Positions 1 to 5,537 of a stretch of 12,505 bases of DNA are shown here, in pieces. The translations under genes were made by a program, and so were the position numbers. Origin of the DNA: an uncultured Eubacteriales bacterium (GTDB lineage Bacteria; Bacillota; Clostridia; Oscillospirales; Oscillospiraceae); the NCBI GenBank assembly GCA_905205195.1, contig CAJLCS010000049.1, forward strand, positions 1 through 12,505. The letters are read 5' to 3'. Within the stretch, counting starts at the first letter, position 1. Each line of letters begins with the position of its first letter. The notes under the pieces are model-generated. The model was given only the letters and a program-made list of their open reading frames with translations, made no database searches and was not told the origin of the DNA.

Positions 1-5
1 CAATT

Positions 6-215
6 ATGCCCTACATCAGTGCTGACCTTGTAGGGATGATCGCAAAAAAGAAAAACATATCCGAAAATGACGCAATCACAAAGTTGTATAATTCAAAGTT
101 GTATGCCACTCTTGAGCAGGAGGATACGAAAGTCTGGCAATACAGCACGGATATGCTATATCTGCTTTTTGAGCAGGAAGAAAAAACGGGAAAAATCGAA
201 TTTCCCGATGTGTAA
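6..215 (+). CDS. small acidic protein of unknown function, upstream partner of a DUF3791 gene
   Basis: A 69-residue protein with no signal peptide or membrane segment, so probably cytoplasmic. It reads as a compact helical protein: a hydrophobic N-terminal helix (ISADLVGMIAKKK), then a segment around residues 18-45 (ENDAITKLYNSKLY, then DTKVWQYSTDMLY), and an acidic tail. The form 'ISE.DA...Y.SK.Y..L..E.TK.W..S' resembles small proteins that in my recollection sit beside DUF3791/DUF3990 genes in gut Firmicutes, but I cannot name a family firmly. Its stop (213-215) overlaps the ribosome binding site of the next gene, which indicates cotranscription. Codon use is AT-rich, unlike everything after about base 730. 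The frame stays open to the window edge and no ribosome binding site can be seen, so the true start may lie upstream. Confidence 0.7.
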   Translation: MPYISADLVGMIAKKKNISENDAITKLYNSKLYATLEQEDTKVWQYSTDMLYLLFEQEEKTGKIEFPDV

Positions 216-227
216 GGAGGAACAACC

Positions 228-443
228 ATGAGCAAAGAAACTGCTTTTTCCGTGTTTTGCCTTGAAAGCTATAAGGTGCATAAATCTCTGACGGGTAAAC
301 AGACTGCAGAACTGTTTCGCCGTTACGGTGTGTTTGACTACTTGAACGAGTTTTACGATGTCCTTCATACAACCGGATATCAGTACATTAACAATGATAT
401 TGATATCTACCTAAAATCCCGAAACGCCGTGATTACAGCATGA
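228..443 (+). CDS. DUF3791 family small protein
   Basis: A 71-residue cytoplasmic protein. The pattern ELFRRYGVFDYLNEFYDVLH (residues 28-47) followed by TTGYQYINNDIDIYL is typical of DUF3791: a hydrophobic helix, a 'YDVLHT.G..YI..DI..Y' core and a short basic end. DUF3791 has no established biochemical role. It is commonly encoded beside DUF3990 (ADP-ribosyltransferase-like) genes, which suggests an antitoxin or accessory role, but no DUF3990 gene is visible here. The start is fixed by a strong ribosome binding site (AAGGAGG, 214-220) seven bases before the ATG, and the gene follows its upstream neighbour by 12 bases. Codon use is AT-rich, which points to a different origin from the GC-rich flank. 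Family assignment is from memory of the motif. Confidence 0.75.
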   Translation: MSKETAFSVFCLESYKVHKSLTGKQTAELFRRYGVFDYLNEFYDVLHTTGYQYINNDIDIYLKSRNAVITA

Positions 444-507
444 CAAAGCAAGGAAAATTCATGACATTGATCTCTATATCGCTGCACGAAAGCCTGCGAT
501 AGCTTAA
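442..507 (+). pseudogene. probable remnant of a second DUF3791 C-terminus
   Basis: Directly after the DUF3791 gene, but in a different frame, the plus strand reads HDIDLYIAARKPAIA and then TAA at 505-507. This matches the end of the intact protein, NDIDIYLKSRNAVITA: the shared pattern is DID, aromatic Y, R, and a short small-residue tail ending at a stop. The DNA agrees at many positions across roughly 30 bases as well. No start codon or ribosome binding site gives this frame a usable gene, so it reads as the leftover 3' end of a tandem paralogue after a deletion. The match is short and chance similarity is not excluded. Confidence 0.4.
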
Positions 508-690
508 ACGGATGCGCATTTACATTCCGACTGCAAATCTTCAATTTCTGAAGTAAGAATGTAAATTGATTTGTGCTGAAAATGCCCTTTTCCGGCGAAT
601 GGATTGACTATTGCGAAGTTTTCTGTTATACGATTTATGTAAGTATCAAGTTTGGTTCTGATCCAAGCATAGTTTAACAGAGTTACCACA
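508..690. other. AT-rich non-coding stretch
   Basis: Together with the remnant before it, this forms a gap of about 320 bases between the DUF3791 stop and the end of hcp. It contains an inverted repeat (518-566) and the approach to the terminator at 691. Two frames are open: a minus-strand frame of 61 codons (504-689) and a plus-strand frame of 31 codons (582-677). Neither has a convincing ribosome binding site or a recognisable protein pattern, so I treat both as chance. I see no tRNA or transposase remnant. Confidence 0.5.
518..566. repeat. inverted repeat with nested inner stem
   Basis: The arms ATTTACATTC (518-527) and GAATGTAAAT (557-566) are perfect reverse complements of 10 bases. Inside them a second stem, CTTCA (539-543) with TGAAG (549-553), closes a five-base loop. 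There is no T-run after the right arm, so this is not a standard intrinsic terminator. It could be an mRNA-stabilising hairpin, the end of a lost element or a protein-binding site. Confidence 0.55.
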
Positions 691-725
691 GTGTCATTTG
701 CGTTATTGCAAATGGCACTTTTTTT
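691..725 (+). terminator. intrinsic terminator ending the AT-rich small-gene unit
   Basis: GTGTCATTTGC (691-701) pairs with GCAAATGGCAC (708-718) over 11 base pairs, one of them a G-U pair, around a six-base loop. A run of seven T follows (719-725). This is a textbook rho-independent terminator on the plus strand. The opposite strand has no T-run, so it acts in one direction. Confidence 0.9.
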
Positions 726-728
726 GTA

Positions 729-758
729 GAAAGAAAACCACCGGCAGTGCCGGTGGTT
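729..758 (-). terminator. intrinsic terminator of the araC-hcp unit
   Basis: AACCACCGGC (736-745) and GCCGGTGGTT (749-758) form a perfect 10-bp stem with a three-base loop. Read on the minus strand, the stem starts eight bases after the hcp stop codon and runs into a T-rich tract (TTTTCTTTC). It lies back to back with the plus-strand terminator at 691-725, so the two transcription units converge here. Confidence 0.85.
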
Positions 759-765
759 ATGATTT

Positions 766-2385
766 TTATGCCGTGGGCGATTGCAGGAGCCGGGTTAAAT
801 CCTCCTCCGGCGTGGTAATGGGGGCGATGCCGAAGTGCTCCACCAGGTATTGCAGAACGCCGGGCGACAGGAACGCCGGCAGCGTGGGGCCAAGGCGGAT
901 ATTCTTAATCCCCAGATGCAGCAGCGTCAGCAGGATGCACACCGCCTTCTGCTCATACCACGACAGGACCATGGAAAGCGGCAGATCGTTCACCCCGCAG
1001 CCGAAGGCGTCGGCCAGCGCAAGGGCAATCCGGATGGCGCTGTAGGCATCGTTGCACTGCCCCACGTCCATCAGCCGGGGCAGACCGGCCACGGTGCCAA
1101 GATCCAGGTCGTGGAAGCGGTATTTCCCACAGGCCAGCGTCAGCACCACGGTGTCGGCGGGGGTCTGCCTGACAAACTCCGTGTAGTAGCTGCGGCCGGG
1201 CCGGGCGCCGTCGCAGCCCGCCACCAGGAAGAAATGCCGGATGGCGCCGGATTTCACCGCATCTACAATCCGTTCGGCCGCACCCAGCACGGCATTCCGG
1301 GCAAAGCCGGTGGTCACCGCGGTGCCGCCGTTCAGGCCGGAAAACACCCGGTCCTCGTCATAGCCGCCCAGCGCCAGGGCCTTTTCAATCACCGGGGTGA
1401 AGTCCTTGTCCTCCCCGATGTGGGTCATGCCGGGGTAGGCCACCGCCGCCGTGGTAAAGACGCGGTCGGCATACCCGGCCTTCGGCGGCATCAGACAGTT
1501 GGTGGTGAACAGCACCGGCGCAGGCAGCGCCGCAAATTCCTTCTGCTGATTCTGCCACGCCGTGCCGAAATTTCCCTTCAGATGGGGATACTTTTTCAGC
1601 CCGGGATAGCCGTGGGCGGGGAGCATTTCGCCGTGGGTGTAGACGTTCACGCCCTTTCCGGCGGTCTGTGCCAGCAGCAGCTCCAGATCCCGGAGATCAT
1701 GGCCGGAAATCACGATGAACGGCCCTTTTTCCACTGTCAGCGGCACGGTAACCGGCACGGGATGGCCGAAATGTTCCGTATTGGCCTGATCCAGCAGGGC
1801 CATGCAGCGGAGATTCTTCTCGCCCACCTCCATGACGACGGGCAGAAGTTCCTCCGTCTCCAGTTCCTCGCCCACGGTGAAGAGCGCCTTGGCCAGGAAG
1901 CGGTTCACTTCCTCATCGGTCTGCCCCAGCACCATGGCGTGGTAGGCATAGGCCGCCATGCCCCGGGCGCCGAAGAGAATCAGCGATTTCAGGCTGCGGA
2001 TGTCCTCCTGGGCCTGCCAGAGCTGGGCCATGTCATAGTCAGCGGTCCGGCCGCAGGGCGCCGCGCAGACGGCGCAGTCCGGAACCAGCCGTTCCTTCTC
2101 CCCGTGTACCCGGCGGAGCAGGGCGTCGATGGCTTCTTCGTCAAAATTCACGTTGGTGAGGGTGGCAAACAGGCCCTCGATCATCAGCCGCCACGTTTCC
2201 GCGCTCACCGACGGGGACTGGTCCGTTGCTCTCGCCAGACCGATCAGCGCCCCGGTCAGCGCATCCTGAAGCATGGCCGTCCGGGCCGTCTTGCCGCAGA
2301 CGCCGGCCTTCCCCGTACAGCCGCCGCAGCCCGCCGTCTGCTCGCACTGAAAGCAAAACATCGTATCATTCGTCTTCTGGTTCAT
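766..2385 (-). CDS. hcp: hybrid cluster protein (hydroxylamine reductase / NO-detoxifying Hcp)
   Basis: A 539-residue cytoplasmic iron-sulfur-oxo protein. The family reduces hydroxylamine to ammonia in vitro, and in vivo it is mainly linked to nitric oxide removal and nitrosative or redox stress. The N-terminal cluster ligands are C11, C14, C23 and C30 in the anaerobe-type arrangement (MFCFQC...). The ligands of the hybrid cluster are all present with the family spacing: H229 (SGHD), E253 (HGEMLPAHGYP), C297 (TTNC), C391 (VAGCDG), C419 (LACGKYRF), C444 (GQCND) and E478, with K480. Length is normal for the family. The start is set by AAGGAGGT at 2392-2399, seven bases before the ATG. It lies 39 bases downstream of an AraC-type regulator on the same strand and ends at a terminator, so the two probably share a transcript. 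An extra cysteine (C20) sits inside the N-terminal cluster motif. Identification is very secure. Confidence 0.97.
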   Translation of the reverse strand: MNQKTNDTMFCFQCEQTAGCGGCTGKAGVCGKTARTAMLQDALTGALIGLARATDQSPSVSAETWRLMIEGLFATLTNVNFDEEAIDALLRRVHGEKERLVPDCAVCAAPCGRTADYDMAQLWQAQEDIRSLKSLILFGARGMAAYAYHAMVLGQTDEEVNRFLAKALFTVGEELETEELLPVVMEVGEKNLRCMALLDQANTEHFGHPVPVTVPLTVEKGPFIVISGHDLRDLELLLAQTAGKGVNVYTHGEMLPAHGYPGLKKYPHLKGNFGTAWQNQQKEFAALPAPVLFTTNCLMPPKAGYADRVFTTAAVAYPGMTHIGEDKDFTPVIEKALALGGYDEDRVFSGLNGGTAVTTGFARNAVLGAAERIVDAVKSGAIRHFFLVAGCDGARPGRSYYTEFVRQTPADTVVLTLACGKYRFHDLDLGTVAGLPRLMDVGQCNDAYSAIRIALALADAFGCGVNDLPLSMVLSWYEQKAVCILLTLLHLGIKNIRLGPTLPAFLSPGVLQYLVEHFGIAPITTPEEDLTRLLQSPTA

Positions 2386-2424
2386 CTCGGTACCTCCTTG
2401 GTTTTCGCCCTTATGATACCGGAA

Positions 2425-3306
2425 TCAGACAAAAGAATCTGTTTGATTTTTAACAAAATCGGAAGATATTGCGGACGGTCCGTTATCCGGCGGCGCCAGG
2501 AAGCGGCGGCGGGCCGCCGACGGGGAAACGCCCCGGTATTTCCGGTAAATCTGGGAAAAGGCCAGCGGATCGGCGTACCCCACCGCTCCCGCCACCGCCC
2601 CGATCGGCAGCGCCGGGTCCCGGAGCAGTCGGTCCGCCTGCCGGAGCCGCCAGTCCGTCAGGTATTCCTTGGGAGACATCCCCGTCCGGCGGTGAAAAAT
2701 CCGGCACAGATACTTGGCCGACAGCCCCACCGACGACGCCAGCGCCGCCACGGAAAAGGGCGCGTCATAATGGCGACGGATCAGCCCCAGCGCCTGGGCC
2801 ACATAGGCCTCCTCCGTGGTGCGGCCCACCGGCGCCGGGACGCCGCATCGGGCCAGCATCCCGTAAAACGCCCCGTGGAGGGCCAACTCACCGGCAGGCT
2901 CCTCCCGGAACAGGCGCAGCAGTCCCCCTTCTCCCTCCTCCGGCATCCGGAACCGGAAGGGCGACGGCGTCGTCGGCAGCCCCGCCTCCGTCAGCAGCGC
3001 CGGAATGTCCGTCCCGGAAAAGCCCACCCAGAAATGGGAAAAGCCCTCCGGCCCGGCGCTGAAGCGTTGGACCTGCCCCGGGCAGAGCAGGTATCCCTCC
3101 CCGGCGTGGATCACCGTGTCGTTAAACCGGGCGCTGCCCGCCGTGAGAAAGTGCAACAGGTAGTCCTCCCGGAGCCGGGGGCCGACGATTTTCCCCGCAG
3201 GCGGGCGGCTGAAGCCGATTTCCCGCACCGAAAGCCCCCGGACCGGCTGTCCCGTGCCGGTCAGCAGGTGAAATTCATAAGGGTCCGTATGTTCAAAAGA
3301 ATGCAT
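2425..3306 (-). CDS. AraC family transcriptional regulator with cupin-type sensor domain
   Basis: A 293-residue DNA-binding regulator. The N-terminal half (about residues 20-100) reads as the AraC cupin-type ligand pocket, including 'LHFLTAGSARF' and 'GEGYLLCPGQVQRF'. The C-terminal part carries the double helix-turn-helix: helix pair one around 184-206 (FSVAALASSVGLSAKYLCRI) and pair two around 235-258, with the family signature 'GYADPLAFSQIYRKYRGVSP'. Regulators of this type usually sense sugars and activate sugar-processing genes next to them, which fits the divergent glycosidase-like gene 130 bases away. However, its downstream partner on the same transcript is hcp, so a stress-linked role is also possible. 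The start has a GAGGTGG ribosome binding site. A short low-complexity tail follows the second HTH. Family is secure; ligand and target are not. Confidence 0.9.
   Translation of the reverse strand: MHSFEHTDPYEFHLLTGTGQPVRGLSVREIGFSRPPAGKIVGPRLREDYLLHFLTAGSARFNDTVIHAGEGYLLCPGQVQRFSAGPEGFSHFWVGFSGTDIPALLTEAGLPTTPSPFRFRMPEEGEGGLLRLFREEPAGELALHGAFYGMLARCGVPAPVGRTTEEAYVAQALGLIRRHYDAPFSVAALASSVGLSAKYLCRIFHRRTGMSPKEYLTDWRLRQADRLLRDPALPIGAVAGAVGYADPLAFSQIYRKYRGVSPSAARRRFLAPPDNGPSAISSDFVKNQTDSFV
2439..2456 (-). promoter_or_regulatory. possible Rex-like operator ahead of hcp
   Basis: On the minus strand, about 55-70 bases before the hcp start, TTGTTAAAAATCAAACAG matches the Rex operator form TTGTTAA-N4-TTAACAA fully in the first half and at four of seven positions in the second. 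Rex senses NADH/NAD and is known to control hcp in several Clostridia. The site lies inside the last codons of the araC gene and the second half is poor. An accompanying TATCAT (-10-like, 2413-2418) lacks a good -35, so this is tentative. Confidence 0.3.
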
Positions 3307-3326
3307 GGCGTACCACCTCGTCTATG

Positions 3327-3354
3327 ATTATAGCGAAAAAAGCGAGATTTTCAA
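3327..3354 (-). promoter_or_regulatory. sigma-A promoter for araC-hcp
   Basis: Read on the minus strand, TTGAAA (3349-3354, one mismatch to the -35 consensus) and a perfect TATAAT (3327-3332) are 16 bases apart, just ahead of the araC start. The spacer contains AGCGA twice, four bases apart on the plus strand, which could be part of an operator. Confidence 0.75.
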
Positions 3355-3396
3355 CGGTCTTGGCGAAGAAATCCCATCGTCTCGGCCGCCGGAGGC

Positions 3397-3405
3397 TGGT
3401 ATACT
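3397..3405 (+). promoter_or_regulatory. extended -10 promoter for the glycosidase-like gene
   Basis: TGGTATACT gives an extended -10 (TG-N-TATACT), about 30 bases before the start codon. The expected -35 position (around 3377-3382, TCGTCT) is poor. A good -10 with a weak -35 is what an activator-dependent promoter looks like, and a divergent AraC regulator lies next to it. Confidence 0.5.
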
Positions 3406-3436
3406 GAAGAAAAAACGAAACCGGGAGGAATTTTTG

Positions 3437-5428
3437 ATGGACAACTGGGCAGATCTTTCGCAGGAATGCTATTTTCCGCCGCTGCTGGGCAACGGCACCC
3501 TTTCCGCAGCGCTGGACAGCCGGGGCCTGCACCGGCCGGTCCGGGAAGGCGCTTCCGCCTGCGGTCCGGCGGTCTGGTGGTCGGGGCGGCGGTTCGGCTT
3601 TCCCTTCCAGCGGCCTCTGATCCCCTTCGGCACCATCCGGGAAACCGTCACCGGTGACGGCGGCGTCCCCCTTGCCCCGGCGCAGGAGCAGCAGCGGCTG
3701 GATCCCCGCCGGGCCGTCATGACCGGCCGGTGCCGGTATGACGACGGCACCGTGGAGGACACCGAAGCCCGGATTCACCACGACGCCGCCGCCCTGCTGC
3801 TGCGGAAGGAATTCAGCGCCCCCGTCACGCTGCACTGGACGCTGTCGTTGGAGACGACGCCGAAGCGCCCGGCCCCGGCCGTCCCCATGGTGCAGAGCGT
3901 CTCTCCCCGGACCGGCGGCCTGAGCGCCCGCTACGCCGTATCCGGCCAGCGGGACTATGCGGGAGAGCTGCGGCTGTGGGCGGACGTCCCCGCCGAAGCG
4001 GACCGGAGCGGCGATACCCTCCGGCTGACCGTCCATTGCAGGCCGGGCGTCCCGGTCCATCTGTTCGTCCTCTGGACCGACGACACGGAGCCGGAGGCTG
4101 CCGCCGGGGCGGAGGCCCTGCTGGCCGCCGGGTATGACGCAGCCGTCGCCCGCCACACCGCCGCTTGGGACGCCTACTTTGACGCCGCTCAGGTCCGGCT
4201 GCCCGACCCGAAGCTGCAGGCAGTATTCGACACCGCCCGCTACGCCCTGCGGCTGGCCGCCACGCCCTGGTCCGTGGCCGTGGGAATGTTCGACAGTGCG
4301 TGGGAAGGGAAATTCTTTGCCTTTGACGAGTACTACGGGCTGGACGGGCTGCTCCACATCGGTGCCGTGGACGAAGCCCGCCGGGCGGCGGATTTCCGGG
4401 CGGCGGAGCTGCCGCTGGCCATTTTCCGGGCCACCGGCGGCGTCGGCCAATCCGGAGAGGCCCGCTATCCCTGGGAAACCACCGAAACCTATGACGAAGC
4501 CGCCGTTCCCGGCCACTGGTACGAGCACGTCTTCCACATGGCCAACGTGGCGCTGGGGCAGGCCCGGCTGTTTGAGCGCACCGGCGACGAAGCCCGGCTC
4601 CGGGAAGCCGGTTACCCGGTGATGCGGGCCTGCGCCCGGTTTTTCGTCCGGCATATGATTTACGACACCCCGGACGGCCGCACCGTCATCGGTGCCTGCA
4701 CCGATCTGGAGCGGCTGGGGCCGTCGGTCCGGAACCCCTTCATGACCACCTGCGCCGTCATCGACACGCTGCACACCGCCGCCCGGGTCGCCGCGCTGCT
4801 CCGGGAGGACGCCGGAGAGGCCGAAGCATGGGATGAACTTTCCCGCCGTCTCACCGCCGGACTGCCCGAGGAAAACGGCGAATATATCGCCGCGCCGGGG
4901 GTGCCGGACCGGAGCATCGCCGTCTTCTCCGGCTGCTATCCCTATCAGGTTTTCCGCCGGGCGGAGCCGAAACTGACCCGGGCCATTGACGGCTTCTGTG
5001 AAAACGAGCATCTTTTCGGCAATATGTACGCCATGGGCCGGGGCATTTCCCCCTGGTACGCCTCCTGGGAGGCCGTGGTCTTTGCCCGGCTGGGGCAGCC
5101 GGACCGGGCGTGGCAGTCGCTGCATCACGCCGCCGCCAGCGCAGGCTGCTTTGACGAGCTGTTTGAAATCAACGAGCCGGGGATTTGGAAGCAGCCCTGG
5201 TTTATGACCGCCGCCGGTATTTTCGTCACCGCCGTCACGGAATCGCTGCTGCAAACCGACGGCAACCGGGTCCGTCTGGGCTTCGGCCTGCCTGCGGACG
5301 CATCGTTTTCCTTCCGCCTGCCGGGCCTTGGCGGCCGGTGGATCAGCGCCGAGGTCCGGGAGGGCCGGGTGGTCCGTCTGGAGAGCAGCGACGGTGCGCC
5401 GCTGGAGGCGGTCCGGCCGGAATCCTGA
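3437..5428 (+). CDS. six-hairpin glycosidase-like protein (alpha/alpha barrel), family not assigned
   Basis: A 663-residue protein without signal peptide or membrane segment, so cytoplasmic. The N-terminal half (to about residue 235) is beta-rich and opens with 'LLGNGTLSAALD', as in GH65/GH95-type enzymes. A linker helix with 'VRLPDPKLQAVFDTARYAL' leads into an alpha/alpha barrel with 'WEGKFFAFDEYYGLDGLL' (289-306), 'YPWETTE' (344-350) and 'HVFHMANVALGQARLF' (364-379), and a small beta-sandwich closes the C-terminus. This layout is that of clan GH-L/GH-M-like glycosidases and phosphorylases, acting on oligosaccharides taken into the cell. I cannot place it in a numbered family or name the catalytic acid; E295-D297 and E347/E350 are candidates. 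The frame is open back to 3305, but the start at 3437 is preferred because GGGAGGA (3423-3429) precedes it at proper spacing and the upstream codons read as promoter DNA. The divergent AraC gene suggests inducible control. Confidence 0.75.
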   Translation: MDNWADLSQECYFPPLLGNGTLSAALDSRGLHRPVREGASACGPAVWWSGRRFGFPFQRPLIPFGTIRETVTGDGGVPLAPAQEQQRLDPRRAVMTGRCRYDDGTVEDTEARIHHDAAALLLRKEFSAPVTLHWTLSLETTPKRPAPAVPMVQSVSPRTGGLSARYAVSGQRDYAGELRLWADVPAEADRSGDTLRLTVHCRPGVPVHLFVLWTDDTEPEAAAGAEALLAAGYDAAVARHTAAWDAYFDAAQVRLPDPKLQAVFDTARYALRLAATPWSVAVGMFDSAWEGKFFAFDEYYGLDGLLHIGAVDEARRAADFRAAELPLAIFRATGGVGQSGEARYPWETTETYDEAAVPGHWYEHVFHMANVALGQARLFERTGDEARLREAGYPVMRACARFFVRHMIYDTPDGRTVIGACTDLERLGPSVRNPFMTTCAVIDTLHTAARVAALLREDAGEAEAWDELSRRLTAGLPEENGEYIAAPGVPDRSIAVFSGCYPYQVFRRAEPKLTRAIDGFCENEHLFGNMYAMGRGISPWYASWEAVVFARLGQPDRAWQSLHHAAASAGCFDELFEINEPGIWKQPWFMTAAGIFVTAVTESLLQTDGNRVRLGFGLPADASFSFRLPGLGGRWISAEVREGRVVRLESSDGAPLEAVRPES

Positions 5429-5454
5429 AAAACGGGGAAATTTCTCCGGAAGGC

Positions 5455-5483
5455 TGGACATCGGGGCAGAAATTTGGTATAAT
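5455..5483 (+). promoter_or_regulatory. sigma-A promoter for the cysteine desulfidase operon
   Basis: TGGACA (5455-5460, five of six to the -35 consensus) and a perfect TATAAT (5478-5483) are separated by 17 bases, with a TG-N extension directly before the -10. It lies about 55 bases ahead of the start codon at 5538. This is the best-formed promoter in the window. Confidence 0.85.
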
Positions 5484-5537
5484 GAAGAAAATTCTCATTT
5501 CTTCCGTTATTTCGTATGATTCTGGAAAGGAATTGCC

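Noticed and set aside
504..689. A 61-codon minus-strand frame in the AT-rich gap.
   Set aside because: There is no good ribosome binding site, no recognisable pattern, and it covers an inverted repeat. It could be real only if homologues exist.
518..725. Possible transposon or integrase attachment end.
   Set aside because: No target-site duplication, transposase, integrase or tRNA is visible in the window, so the inverted repeat and GC change alone do not support naming an element.
835..3327. A plus-strand frame of 830 codons lies opposite hcp and araC.
   Set aside because: It runs antisense through two well-identified genes, its product is low-complexity (rich in Arg, Gln, Pro, Gly, His), and it has no ribosome binding site. 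Long antisense frames are expected in GC-rich coding DNA.
3305..3436. A longer N-terminus for the glycosidase-like protein starting at 3305.
   Set aside because: The extra 44 codons cover both divergent promoters, lack a ribosome binding site and add a charged stretch unlike the fold. GGGAGGA stands right before the ATG at 3437.
3293..5461. A minus-strand frame of 722 codons lies opposite the glycosidase-like gene.
   Set aside because: It is a GC-driven shadow rich in Gly, Pro and Arg, without domain pattern. The plus-strand gene has the promoter, ribosome binding site and recognisable fold.
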